This document shows, one piece after another, positions 1-7,821 of a stretch of 15,088 bases of DNA. The stretch is from Eubacteriales Family XIII. Incertae Sedis bacterium (lineage in GTDB: Bacteria; Bacillota; Clostridia; Peptostreptococcales; Anaerovoracaceae). The stretch is from contig JAITEX010000097.1 in the NCBI GenBank assembly GCA_031281765.1, positions 1-15,088 on the forward strand, read 5' to 3'. Within the stretch, counting starts at the first letter, position 1. Each line of letters starts with the position of its first letter. The translations under genes were made by a program, and so were the position numbers. Below the pieces are notes generated by a model. The model was not told the DNA's origin and did not search any database. It saw only the letters and a program-made list of their open reading frames with translations.

Positions 1-519
1 CAGGACGCACCATATCGATTCATAGAGAAAGGTCGGATGGTAGGACGTGCCGTCTATGATGACGGCCCACGGCAGCGAGGTCTCGGTCCCGTGCGCCTCT
101 CCGTTGAAGAAATTGCCCCAGCGGCCGATAGCCTGGCCGAGCGGCACGACGGCAAAGAACAAATCGGCAACATTCAGTACGCGCTCATGCGTAAACCGGC
201 ACATGATGATGACCGCAATCAGGCCGCCGATCAGGCCGCCGTGTATCGCAAGCCCACCTTCCCTAAGCTGGAATATGCGAGCGAGGTCCTCTCCGTACCA
301 CGACCAGTTGAACAGCACATAGTAGAGGCGCGCGCAGATGATGCCGACCACCGCGCAGACGAGCGCGAAATTCAGCGTCCGGTCGCTCGATATGCCGTGC
401 CGCTTCGCGCGCAGGCAGCTGATAAGCACGACCACCGCAATGCCGGTGGCGACGAGGATGCCGTACCACAGTATCGGCAGGCCAAAGACCGTAAAGGCGA
501 CTCTATCGGGCGTTTGCAT
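1..519 (-). CDS. lgt: Prolipoprotein diacylglyceryl transferase, N-terminal part (runs off left edge)
   Basis: Lgt moves a diacylglyceryl group from phosphatidylglycerol to the lipobox cysteine of prolipoproteins, the first step of lipoprotein maturation in the cytoplasmic membrane. The window holds the first 173 codons, and the reading frame is still open at base 1. Visible family marks are WYG (18-20), the IHGG motif with H93, and the signature from R133 to G144, with R133, N136 and E141. These match E. coli H103, R143, N146 and E151 with a constant offset of ten. Several hydrophobic segments (about 14-34, 50-70, 92-107, 117-132) fit the multi-pass topology. The ATG at 519 lies 17 nt inside the end of rpe and has an AAGGAGG ribosome binding site 6 nt upstream, so I take it as the start. 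The gene is probably co-transcribed and translationally coupled with rpe. Its C-terminal end cannot be judged. Confidence 0.95.
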   Translation of the reverse strand, partial: MQTPDRVAFTVFGLPILWYGILVATGIAVVVLISCLRAKRHGISSDRTLNFALVCAVVGIICARLYYVLFNWSWYGEDLARIFQLREGGLAIHGGLIGGLIAVIIMCRFTHERVLNVADLFFAVVPLGQAIGRWGNFFNGEAHGTETSLPWAVIIDGTSYHPTFLYESIWCVL

Positions 520-1168
520 CCGCGGCCTCCTTCAGCATGCCTATCATGGCGGCGGGCTCATCCGCGCCGAATACGGCGGAACCGGCAATGAGAATATCGG
601 CGCCGGCCGCCGAAACCCCGGCTATCGTGGAAAGGTTCACGCCGCCGTCCACCGCGATTTTATACGCATAGCCCCGTTCGGCCCGCAGCTTGTCAAATAC
701 GCGTACTTTTTCCACGGCGGACGCGATGAATTTCTGCGCTCCAAACCCCGGATTGACCGTCATCACAAGTATCTGATCGGCTACATCCAGCACATAGTCA
801 AGCGTGGAGGGATGGGTCGCGGGGTTCAGCGCCACGCCGCAGCCCACGCCGAGGGACTTGATAAAACGCAGCGTCCGCTCGAGATGCAAACAGGCCTCCT
901 GATGCACCACGATATAGCGCGTGGTATCCGTCACAAAATCCTCGATGCGCAGATCGGGTTCCGCTATCATCAAATGCACGTCAAGCGGCAGGCTTGACAC
1001 CCTCGCGGCCGCTTTCGTAACAGCGCCGCCAAAGGTGATATTCGGCACGAACCGGCCGTCCATCACATCCATATGCAGATAGTCCGCGCCACCGGCCTCG
1101 CATATCCTGATTTCCCGTTCAAGATTCGCGAAATCCGCCGAAAGCAGCGAAACGGAGATTTCTTTCAT
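503..1168 (-). CDS. rpe: Ribulose-phosphate 3-epimerase
   Basis: This enzyme interconverts D-ribulose 5-phosphate and D-xylulose 5-phosphate in the pentose phosphate pathway, in the cytoplasm. The 221-residue protein is the usual length for this TIM-barrel family. Expected residues are present: S10 in LLSADF, H32 and D34 in LHMDVMDG, H65 in DVHLMI, the MTVNPGFGAQ loop (136-145), and D174 in VDGGV. H32, D34, H65 and D174 are the family's metal-binding and catalytic set. The ATG overlaps the rsgA stop in an ATGA, and a GAGAGGG stretch lies about 12 nt upstream. The 3' end overlaps lgt by 17 nt. Placement after rsgA is the common Bacillota order. The sequence looks intact and I see no serious alternative call. 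Confidence 0.97.
   Translation of the reverse strand: MKEISVSLLSADFANLEREIRICEAGGADYLHMDVMDGRFVPNITFGGAVTKAAARVSSLPLDVHLMIAEPDLRIEDFVTDTTRYIVVHQEACLHLERTLRFIKSLGVGCGVALNPATHPSTLDYVLDVADQILVMTVNPGFGAQKFIASAVEKVRVFDKLRAERGYAYKIAVDGGVNLSTIAGVSAAGADILIAGSAVFGADEPAAMIGMLKEAADANAR
526..532 (-). promoter_or_regulatory. Ribosome binding site of lgt inside rpe
   Basis: AAGGAGG on the minus strand, 6 nt before the lgt ATG at 519. It lies within the rpe coding region, which decides the lgt start and explains the 17-nt overlap of the two genes. Confidence 0.75.
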
Positions 1169-2049
1169 GTTCTTTTGTCCCTCTCATTCAACTCGGCAAA
1201 CATCCTTACATAACTATTATAGCGCGACCGCGCCACCTTGCCGGATTCGACCGCCACGCGCACCGTGCAGCCGGGTTCCTCGCGGTGCGTACAGTCGTCG
1301 AACCGGCAGCCTTTCGCCGCCGCCCATATCTCGGGGAAGCATTCGGCAAGGCCATGGGCGTCATCGGCGGTCATCACCGTAAAGGACGTATAACCCGGCG
1401 TATCGAAGACGCGCGCGCCGAAATCGGTATCGTATATCTCCACATGGCGCGTCGTATGCTTGCCGCGCCCCGTCCGCTTGCTGATTTCGCCCGTCTCGGC
1501 GTCCCTGCCGGTCAACGTACCGATAAGGCTCGATTTCCCGACGCCGGACGGGCCGGCAAAGGCCGCCGCCTTGCCCGCTATCAGTCCTTTCAGCTCATCG
1601 AGCCCCTCGCCCCGCGCGGCGCTCGTCATCACCATCGGATAGTGCCCGCCGTATACCGCTCTGAGCTTTTCGGGCCCGGCCGCGTTTAAATCCATCTTAT
1701 TGACGCAAATCACCGACGGTACGTCCGCCGCCTCGGCCGTCACGAGGAACCGGTCGAGTATCTCGGGGTTCGGGTTCGGGTCGGCTGCGGCTATGACGCA
1801 GACAAAGACGTCCACATTCGCCACGGGCGGCCGTATAAAGGCGTTTGCGCGCGGATAGAGACCGTCTATTACCCCCTCTTCCTCATCTTGCACGGAGATG
1901 CTCACGCGGTCCCCGACCAAAGGCGTCAAACCTTCGCGACGCAATATGCCGCGCCCGCGGCACATATATTCTTCGCCCTCCCCGGTCCTCACAAAGTAGA
2001 ATCCGGCGAGAGCCTTGCGGATAACGCCGTCAGCCGTCCTCAGCGTCAA
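1165..2049 (-). CDS. rsgA: Ribosome small-subunit assembly GTPase RsgA (YjeQ/CpgA)
   Basis: RsgA is a circularly permuted GTPase that acts late in 30S ribosomal subunit assembly. The 294-residue protein has an N-terminal OB-fold (about 5-70), then the permuted GTPase motifs in the diagnostic order: G4 NKMD (117-120), G1 GPSGVGKS (166-173), the G2 region around T199-T200, and G3 DTPG (216-219). A C-terminal zinc site follows with C248, C253, H255 and C261. The start is a TTG at 2049 that shares a TTGA with the pknB stop. It gives an N-terminus of normal length, and I find no in-frame ATG that fits better. In B. subtilis the homologue CpgA is a substrate of the kinase PrkC (established knowledge), so the adjacency to pknB and prpC may be functional as well as positional. 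Confidence 0.96.
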   Translation of the reverse strand: MTLRTADGVIRKALAGFYFVRTGEGEEYMCRGRGILRREGLTPLVGDRVSISVQDEEEGVIDGLYPRANAFIRPPVANVDVFVCVIAAADPNPNPEILDRFLVTAEAADVPSVICVNKMDLNAAGPEKLRAVYGGHYPMVMTSAARGEGLDELKGLIAGKAAAFAGPSGVGKSSLIGTLTGRDAETGEISKRTGRGKHTTRHVEIYDTDFGARVFDTPGYTSFTVMTADDAHGLAECFPEIWAAAKGCRFDDCTHREEPGCTVRVAVESGKVARSRYNSYVRMFAELNERDKRT

Positions 2050-4247
2050 CTCACTTTACCCGTACCGAAATCCTCGACCGTATAGGTCTTAAACAAATCG
2101 TCGTTGAAATAGACATTTATCTTGCCGGAACCCTTGCCCGTCACGGAAACGGGTTCACTGCCGTTCGCTTTCGAACGCGGCTGGTTCTGAATGATGTATT
2201 TCTGGTTGCCGCTGTCGGGTATGAGCAGGACCGTGAGGTTGAACGTCTCCGATGGCGCCTCCGCAAAGTCAACCGTTATCGAAACAGTCCCCTCTTTCTG
2301 TTCCGGCCCCTTGCTGATAGTCACCTTCACGGACTGCCCCTCATTGAGCTTCGCGCCTTTCTTGTACTGCTGCCACATAATCTCGCCCTTGGCATAATCG
2401 TCGCTGTATTCCTCCGTTACGCCGCCGAGAACTAAGTTCACCTTTTTCAGCGCGCTCTGCGCGCCGCTCTTGGTAAGGCCGAGCAGGTTCGGCACGGAGA
2501 CCTCTTTTTCCTTCGGCCCGAGACTGATCGTAATGTTTATCTTCTCGCCGGCCGCAAGCATCTCGCCGGCCGGCGGGCTTTGCTCTACGACCGTATCCAT
2601 CGGCTTGTCGCTGTCCACCGCTTCCACCTCACCGGGCGCGAAGCCGTACTGCTCTATCGTATATTGGGCGCTCGCCTTCGACTTGCCTATCAAATCAGGG
2701 ACTTCTTTTTTGCCTTCCTCCGCTTTTCCTGGGTCCGCCCCCTTGCTGAGGAAAATCGTAATCGTATCGCCCTTCTTCACCTTTTCATCCACGTCCGGCG
2801 ACTGCCGCGCGACCTTGCCCTCCACGACCGTATCGCTAAACTCGGGCTCACCCTTCTCCATCTTGAAGTCCTTATCGTCGAGCTTCTTGTACGCTTCGTC
2901 CTCGGTCAGGCCAATCACATCGGGCGCTTTCAAATCGTGGTCGGTCAATATCCAGTTGATACCCTTGTATAACGGGTAACAGAGCGCGAGCGCGGCCACA
3001 ACCGCGAGGATAATAGCGCCGGTTTTTATCTTTCTGTTCTTTTTCTTCGCGGGGTCCTTGGGCTTCTTTCCCTGAGCCTTTCGGCCGCTCTGCGTCATGC
3101 GTTCGGGCCTGCTCGCATTATCCCGGGTAAGACGCCCGCCCTCGAGCGCCGCGGCTTCATCCAGGTCGTCCTCGTCCCACTCGTCGTCGTCATAACCGGC
3201 GTTTTTTCCCGCGGGATAGGCTTCATCATAGGGTTCGGCGTCGTAGGCGCCCTCATTTCCGTACGCGTCGCCGCCGTAGGGGTCTCCCGCATAGCCGTTC
3301 CGCTCATAACCGGAGCCATTATCATCATAGCCCTGCTCCGCGCCATAGGCTTCATCGGCGGACCCGACAGGGATATAGGGTACCGCCGCGGGCGCGTACG
3401 TCTCGCCAAACGTGGAGATGAGCCGCCCGACATTATCGAGGGCTTCCTTCATCTGGTCTACGCTCGCGAAACGGTTTACCTGGACTTTCTGCGTCGCCCT
3501 GAGTATTATCTGCTCAAGGCCCGACGGCACGCCGTTCACGATACGCGACGGCGGCACGATGGGCTCGTTCATATGCATGAGCGCCACGGCCACCGGCTCA
3601 TTCGCGTCGAAGGGGACGCGCCCCGTCGTCATCTCGTAGAGGACGATGCCGAGCGAATAAATATCCGACTTTTCGTCCACGTATTTGCCGCGCCCCTGCT
3701 CGGGTGAAAAATAGTGAACGGAACCCATCACGATATTGTTGTCGCTCACGGTAGTGCGGTCCGTCACGGCGCGCGCGATGCCGAAATCCGTGATTTTCGC
3801 GTGCATCTCGTAGCCGTCCTCCGTAATGAGGATATTATGCGGCTTTACGTCCCGGTGAATAATGTTGTTGCGATGCGCGAACGCGAGAGCCGCGGCCACC
3901 TGCGAACCGATGGCGATGACCTCGCTGAACGGCATGGGCGCGCGTTCCGCTATTATATCCGAAAGCGGCCGGCCGCGCACGAGCTCCATCACGATATAGT
4001 AGATATTGCCGTCCCGCCCGACATCGAAGATGCTCACGATGTTCGGGTGGTTCAGACCCGCCGCGGCACGCGATTCACGCCGGAAATTATCGACGAAATT
4101 CGCGTCCTTCACAAAATCGGGCCGCAGTATCTTGATGGCGACGAGCCGGTTCAGCAGCTTATCGCGCGCGCTGTACACGACGGCCATACCGCCGTCGCCG
4201 ATTTTTTCGTGTATTTCATATCTACCAGCCAGAACTTTGTAACCCAT
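2046..4247 (-). CDS. pknB: PASTA-domain serine/threonine protein kinase (PknB/PrkC family)
   Basis: A membrane kinase of 733 residues whose outer PASTA repeats bind muropeptides or lipid II in known family members. The N-terminal kinase domain (about 8-272) is complete: glycine loop G17-D18-G19-G20, ATP lysine K39, alpha-C glutamate E58, HRDVKPHN (131-138) with catalytic D133, DFG at 154-156, and threonines T162, T165 and T166 in the activation loop. A long linker (about 284-406) is rich in tyrosine, glycine and acidic residues (298-364) and then basic (394-408). One membrane helix follows (about 409-428). Outside lie three PASTA repeats (about 440-503, 515-577, 583-647) and an extra domain of about 80 residues (653-733) that I do not recognise. 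The ATG at 4247 has GAAGG upstream. The gene lies 22 nt after prpC and overlaps rsgA by 4 nt. Confidence 0.97.
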   Translation of the reverse strand: MGYKVLAGRYEIHEKIGDGGMAVVYSARDKLLNRLVAIKILRPDFVKDANFVDNFRRESRAAAGLNHPNIVSIFDVGRDGNIYYIVMELVRGRPLSDIIAERAPMPFSEVIAIGSQVAAALAFAHRNNIIHRDVKPHNILITEDGYEMHAKITDFGIARAVTDRTTVSDNNIVMGSVHYFSPEQGRGKYVDEKSDIYSLGIVLYEMTTGRVPFDANEPVAVALMHMNEPIVPPSRIVNGVPSGLEQIILRATQKVQVNRFASVDQMKEALDNVGRLISTFGETYAPAAVPYIPVGSADEAYGAEQGYDDNGSGYERNGYAGDPYGGDAYGNEGAYDAEPYDEAYPAGKNAGYDDDEWDEDDLDEAAALEGGRLTRDNASRPERMTQSGRKAQGKKPKDPAKKKNRKIKTGAIILAVVAALALCYPLYKGINWILTDHDLKAPDVIGLTEDEAYKKLDDKDFKMEKGEPEFSDTVVEGKVARQSPDVDEKVKKGDTITIFLSKGADPGKAEEGKKEVPDLIGKSKASAQYTIEQYGFAPGEVEAVDSDKPMDTVVEQSPPAGEMLAAGEKINITISLGPKEKEVSVPNLLGLTKSGAQSALKKVNLVLGGVTEEYSDDYAKGEIMWQQYKKGAKLNEGQSVKVTISKGPEQKEGTVSITVDFAEAPSETFNLTVLLIPDSGNQKYIIQNQPRSKANGSEPVSVTGKGSGKINVYFNDDLFKTYTVEDFGTGKVS

Positions 4248-4269
4248 GGTATTGCCTTCACTTTCTTTT

Positions 4270-5016
4270 CTATACTATCAGCGCAATCACGGTGATATTG
4301 TCGCCGCCACCCCGGGCGTTCGCGGCTTTCACAAGCGCTTTGACTATGCCGTTTGCGTTTTTTTCTTTTACTGTAATGTCCCGTATCTCCTCATCGGACA
4401 GTTCACCTGTCAGACCGTCGCTGCAGAGCAGGACCCTGTCGCCCCGCTTCGCGTCGTAGAGGTAGAAATCCGGTTCGGCCTGCTCCATGGCCCCGAGGGC
4501 CCGCGTTATCATATTCTTTTTCGGGTGGAACTCGGCCTCACCCTTCGTCAGCGTCCCCGCGTTTATCAACGCGTTCACATAGCTGTGGTCCTCGGTAAGC
4601 TGCGTGATTTCGCCGTCTCTCACCGCGTAGGCGCGGCTGTCCCCGATGTTTACCAAATGGAGCCGCTCGCCGCTCGCGTAGCACAGGACGGCTGTCGTCG
4701 CCATGCCCTCCATTTCCTTGTGCGAAGCGGCGTAATCCAATATATCCGCGTTGATGCGCCGGAAACACTGGTAGAAATAGCTCTTGACCCAGTTTGTCCG
4801 GTAGTCGCCCTCGAGCGTATTCGCTTCGTCCATCGGGTGGGAGATCAGGTATTTCTCGATACCGTATACCGCCTTGCGGCTCGCTATCTCCCCGCCGCGA
4901 CGGCCACCGACGCCATCGCACACCGCGTATATCCCGTACTTCGGCAGCACGAGCAGAGCATCCTGATTTTCCGTACGCGTCTTACCCGTATCGGTGCGAT
5001 AGCCAAACTGCATCAT
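4270..5016 (-). CDS. prpC: PP2C-family serine/threonine phosphatase (PrpC/Stp)
   Basis: A soluble metal-dependent phosphatase of 248 residues that reverses phosphorylation by the PASTA kinase encoded next. The metal-binding PP2C motifs are complete: TENQD near the N-terminus (15-19), CDGVGG with D34, GDSR with D126, CSDG with D200, and GGGDN with D239 and N240. The length is typical of the bacterial PrpC/Stp group. The start is one of two adjacent ATG codons at 5016 and 5013. The first forms an ATGA with the rsmB stop and has AAGGAG 8 nt upstream, so I chose it. The gap to pknB is only 22 nt, so the pair is surely co-transcribed. Confidence 0.96.
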   Translation of the reverse strand: MMQFGYRTDTGKTRTENQDALLVLPKYGIYAVCDGVGGRRGGEIASRKAVYGIEKYLISHPMDEANTLEGDYRTNWVKSYFYQCFRRINADILDYAASHKEMEGMATTAVLCYASGERLHLVNIGDSRAYAVRDGEITQLTEDHSYVNALINAGTLTKGEAEFHPKKNMITRALGAMEQAEPDFYLYDAKRGDRVLLCSDGLTGELSDEEIRDITVKEKNANGIVKALVKAANARGGGDNITVIALIV

Positions 5017-6305
5017 ACAAGCAACTCCTTGCGGGTCATCTTACACATATAGAAACCGTCCGTCCCGTCCGTATCCGTCATCATAAGTTTTGTATCGACT
5101 TTCAGGAAATCCTTGTGGCGGCGCAAAAATTCCTTGATGACCGCGTCGTTCTCGCGCTTCAGTATCGTACACGTGGAATAGACGAGCACGCCGCCGGGCT
5201 TCACATAGGCGGATGAAGCGGAGAGGATGTCGTGCTGGAGCCGCGGCAGGTTCTCTATCTCCCCGTTCCAGCCCTTGTACTTTATTTCGGGCTTTTTCCG
5301 GACCGTTCCGAGCCCCGAGCACGGCGCGTCGACGAGGACGCGGTCCGCCCTGCCGACGAGATCCGGATCCGAGCGCGTCGCGTCCCACGACCAGGTTTCC
5401 ACTATCGATATACCGAGCCGTTTCGCCTGGTCGTTGATTTGTTGTAATTTCCGTTTGTAAATATCTATAGCGGCTATCGCGCCGATATTGCCCATGGCTT
5501 CGGCAATGGACATCGTCTTGCCGCCGGGCGCCGCGCAGACATCGACCACGTAGTCGCCGGGTTTCGGCGCAAGCATTCTGACTACGGTTTCCGCGCCCTC
5601 GTCCTGTACGGAATAGAGGCCGCTCTCGTAGAGCCGGCCCTGCAGCAGGTCGTCGCCCTTTACGTCGAGGATATTATCGCAGTGGGGGCTTTCCGTGACG
5701 GTATAGCCGTCATTTGAAAACCGTGTGACCAAGTCTTTGCGCGAAGTCCTCAGCGTATTGACGCGCAACGAAAGCGAGGGTATCATGTTCCCGGCCTCGA
5801 GAATGCTTTCGACGCGGTCCGCTCCGAAGTCAGTACGAATTTGCCGCACTATCCACGGCGCGTAGCTGTACTTGACGCTCAGGTACCGGTCCTCGTCTTC
5901 CGCCCTGTCCGGCAGCGTAACATAATCGCGGTCGCGCAGGTACTGCCGCAGGACGGCGTTGATAAAGCCGTCGCGGCCCGCCGCGTAGGTCTTGGCCAGC
6001 TCAACCGTCTCATTCAGCGCCGCGTGATCCGGCACGGAATTCATAAAGATAAGCTGGTAAAGCCCCATACGCAGCAAACTCAGGTCCGTCATATCCATCT
6101 TCTGTATCGGCGTCTTGACGAAATTCCCGATAATATAGTCGAGATAGAGTTTCCGGCGTATGACTCCATACGCAAGTTCCCGCACAAAGGCAGGGGTCGG
6201 CGGCTTCAACCGCCAGATGTAATTATTCGTAGCGATATGCGAATACGCCCTGCGGGACTCAACATCGCGGATTATATAAAATGCCGTTGTTCTGTTTCGA
6301 TCCAT
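5013..6305 (-). CDS. rsmB: 16S rRNA (cytosine-C5) methyltransferase RsmB (Sun/Fmu)
   Basis: RsmB methylates C967 (E. coli numbering) of 16S rRNA using S-adenosylmethionine. With the start at 6305 the protein has 430 residues. It has an N-terminal NusB-like helical domain (about 5-125), an RNA-binding linker, and a Rossmann methyltransferase domain with SAM motif DVCAAPGGKT (255-264), acidic D281, and the two cysteines of m5C RNA methyltransferases, C329 in DAPCSGLG and C379 in YSTC. The frame stays open upstream to 6497, but those 64 codons lie inside fmt and resemble no RsmB N-terminus, so the longer version is rejected. The ATG at 6305 sits 13 nt after the fmt stop, with GAGG 11 nt upstream. 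In many Bacillota rlmN follows rsmB, but here prpC follows directly. Confidence 0.95.
   Translation of the reverse strand: MDRNRTTAFYIIRDVESRRAYSHIATNNYIWRLKPPTPAFVRELAYGVIRRKLYLDYIIGNFVKTPIQKMDMTDLSLLRMGLYQLIFMNSVPDHAALNETVELAKTYAAGRDGFINAVLRQYLRDRDYVTLPDRAEDEDRYLSVKYSYAPWIVRQIRTDFGADRVESILEAGNMIPSLSLRVNTLRTSRKDLVTRFSNDGYTVTESPHCDNILDVKGDDLLQGRLYESGLYSVQDEGAETVVRMLAPKPGDYVVDVCAAPGGKTMSIAEAMGNIGAIAAIDIYKRKLQQINDQAKRLGISIVETWSWDATRSDPDLVGRADRVLVDAPCSGLGTVRKKPEIKYKGWNGEIENLPRLQHDILSASSAYVKPGGVLVYSTCTILKRENDAVIKEFLRRHKDFLKVDTKLMMTDTDGTDGFYMCKMTRKELLV
5025..5030 (-). promoter_or_regulatory. Ribosome binding site of prpC
   Basis: AAGGAG on the minus strand within the last codons of rsmB, 8 nt before the first of two ATG codons. 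It favours the ATG at 5016, though the second at 5013 (spacing 11) cannot be ruled out. Confidence 0.65.
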
Positions 6306-6318
6306 AGCGGTAATAGCC

Positions 6319-7260
6319 TCAATTCCATTCCAACACGGTACCCGGCGGCAGTTCGTACCCCCGCAGGAAATCCGCCGCCGCAAGCTCCCTGCCGCCGGAC
6401 AGCTGCACACGGTCAAGCACGACAACGCCTCCGTCTCCCGCGGCCACGCCAATGCCGGATTTGTCCGCAAAGACAACCGTACCGGGCCGCACGCCATCGC
6501 CGGGGACGGCCGCGCGGCGCGCCGCGCGTATCTTGAATTTTGCGCTGTTCAGAAAAGCGTAGGCGCCCGGAAACGGATTCATCGCGCGTATCTTGCGGAC
6601 GATACGGTCCGCGTCGGCGCTGAAATCCACCTGACCCTCACTTTTTTCAACCGGCGGCGCATAGGTCGCAAGCGCTCCGTCCTGCGGAACGGGCCTTATG
6701 CGCCCCGCAAGCAGGTCGTCAAGGTCCGCCGCGAGTAATTCGGCGCCGGCCCGCGCAAGCAGGTCATGCAGCCTGCCGGTGTCGGACTCGCCGATTTCCA
6801 CCGCGCGGGCATCGAGGATGTCACCCTCGTCAAGCCCCTCGGACATAAGCATCAGCGTGACGCCCGTGACTTCTTCTCCCGCTTCCACAGCCCGATGTAT
6901 CGGGGCCGCGCCGCGGTATTTCGGCAGCAGGGACGCATGGATGTTTACGCAGCCGTAAGCCGGCAATGCAATGATTTCACCCGGTAAAATCTTACCATAT
7001 GCTGCCACCACTATCAAGTCCGGTTTTATCTCCGCAAGCTGTCTGAAAAAATCCTCGTTGCGTTTTATGCGTTCCGGCTGCGCAACGCGGAGGCCGAGCT
7101 CTACCGCTCGCGCCTTGACGGGCGGCGGCTGCACTTTTTGCCCGCGGCCGCGCGGACGGTCCGGCTGCGTCACCACCAGGGGAATCTCATGTCCCGACGC
7201 CGCAAGCGCTTCAAGGGAAGGGACCGCGAAATCCGGCGTACCCATAAAGACTATCTTCAT
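6319..7260 (-). CDS. fmt: Methionyl-tRNA formyltransferase
   Basis: Fmt formylates the methionine on initiator tRNA with 10-formyltetrahydrofolate, marking it for translation initiation. The 313-residue length is normal. The N-terminal Rossmann domain starts with KIVFMGTPDFAVP, carries the basic loop around 34-43 that contacts tRNA in the family, and has the catalytic set N106, H108 and D144 with the SLLPKYRG signature (110-117). The C-terminal OB-like domain covers about 205-313. The ATG at 7260 overlaps the def stop in an ATGA, so translation of the two is probably coupled. Their pairing is functionally apt, since Def removes the formyl group that Fmt adds. No anomalies seen. Confidence 0.97.
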   Translation of the reverse strand: MKIVFMGTPDFAVPSLEALAASGHEIPLVVTQPDRPRGRGQKVQPPPVKARAVELGLRVAQPERIKRNEDFFRQLAEIKPDLIVVAAYGKILPGEIIALPAYGCVNIHASLLPKYRGAAPIHRAVEAGEEVTGVTLMLMSEGLDEGDILDARAVEIGESDTGRLHDLLARAGAELLAADLDDLLAGRIRPVPQDGALATYAPPVEKSEGQVDFSADADRIVRKIRAMNPFPGAYAFLNSAKFKIRAARRAAVPGDGVRPGTVVFADKSGIGVAAGDGGVVVLDRVQLSGGRELAAADFLRGYELPPGTVLEWN

Positions 7261-7769
7261 TGGCCCGCTTCTTCCAGCGATTCCGCTTTGTCCGTAAATA
7301 ATATGCCGTTGAGATGGTCCATCTCATGGCTGATGGCCTTTGCGAGCATACCCGTGCCTTCGATGGTAAACGCATTGCCGTCCCGGTCGAAGGCGGTGAC
7401 GGTGACGCGCGTCGGCCTCTTGACGACGCCGCTGAGGCCGGGAACCGAGAGGCAGCCCTCTGACTCGGCTGTCTCGCCCTCGCTCGAGAGAATAACGGGA
7501 TTGACAAGCTCAACGCGAAGCGGTTCGGGCGCGGCCTTGTTTTTCTTATCGCTCCGGTCCTCCGCGTCCGGAGGCGGCGTCACGTCTATGACGACGGCGC
7601 GCCTGAGTATGCCGACCTGCGGCGCGGCAAGCCCGATGCCGGATGCGTCCGCCATCGTCTCCCACATATCGTCAAGCAGCTGCGCGAGCTTTCCATCAAA
7701 CGCGACAACTTCACGCGACGTCTTGCGCAGCGTCTCATCCCCCTCGGTCAGTATATTCCTCAGCGCCAT
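7257..7769 (-). CDS. def: Peptide deformylase
   Basis: Def removes the formyl group from the N-terminal methionine of new proteins at the ribosome exit. All three metalloenzyme motifs are present: GIGLAAPQ (44-51), EGCLS with metal ligand C106, and HEMDH with ligands H148 and H152 and catalytic E149. The 170 residues are normal overall, but the loop between the strand ending near 63 and the LVNP strand (88-91) holds a charged insert with consecutive prolines (about 64-83). The C-terminus is short and lacks the long helix of the E. coli (type I) enzyme. The start at 7769 has GAGGAGG 5 nt upstream. A 52-nt gap separates it from priA, the longest gap in the run from cls to lgt, and the next gene, fmt, overlaps its end by 4 nt. 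Confidence 0.97.
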   Translation of the reverse strand: MALRNILTEGDETLRKTSREVVAFDGKLAQLLDDMWETMADASGIGLAAPQVGILRRAVVIDVTPPPDAEDRSDKKNKAAPEPLRVELVNPVILSSEGETAESEGCLSVPGLSGVVKRPTRVTVTAFDRDGNAFTIEGTGMLAKAISHEMDHLNGILFTDKAESLEEAGQ

Positions 7770-7821
7770 TCATGCCTCCTCGCCCGCTCCTCAATATATC
7801 ATACAAAGATATTTTATCATA
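7770..7821 (-). other. AT-rich gap between priA and def
   Basis: The 52 nt between the priA stop and the def start are AT-rich, unlike the flanking genes. They hold a TATGAT hexamer (7798-7803) that resembles a -10 box, but I find no -35 at a good distance. A five-pair AT-rich inverted repeat (7796-7800 with 7808-7812) is too weak to be a terminator. The def ribosome binding site GAGGAGG is at 7775-7781, with a second GAGGAG-like motif about 10 nt further upstream. A weak internal promoter for def is possible but not shown. Confidence 0.35.

Noticed and set aside
3150..3400. Tandem repeat or CRISPR-like array in the pknB linker
   Set aside because: The DNA is compositionally repetitive but has no fixed-length repeat unit or spacers. 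It is simply the coding sequence of a low-complexity linker.
4246..5052. A 268-codon plus-strand open frame opposite prpC
   Set aside because: It lies antisense to a complete PP2C gene and has no recognisable product.
6306..6497. Upstream extension of rsmB by 64 codons into fmt
   Set aside because: The stretch overlaps the conserved fmt C-terminus, has no RsmB similarity, and a proper ATG lies just after the fmt stop.
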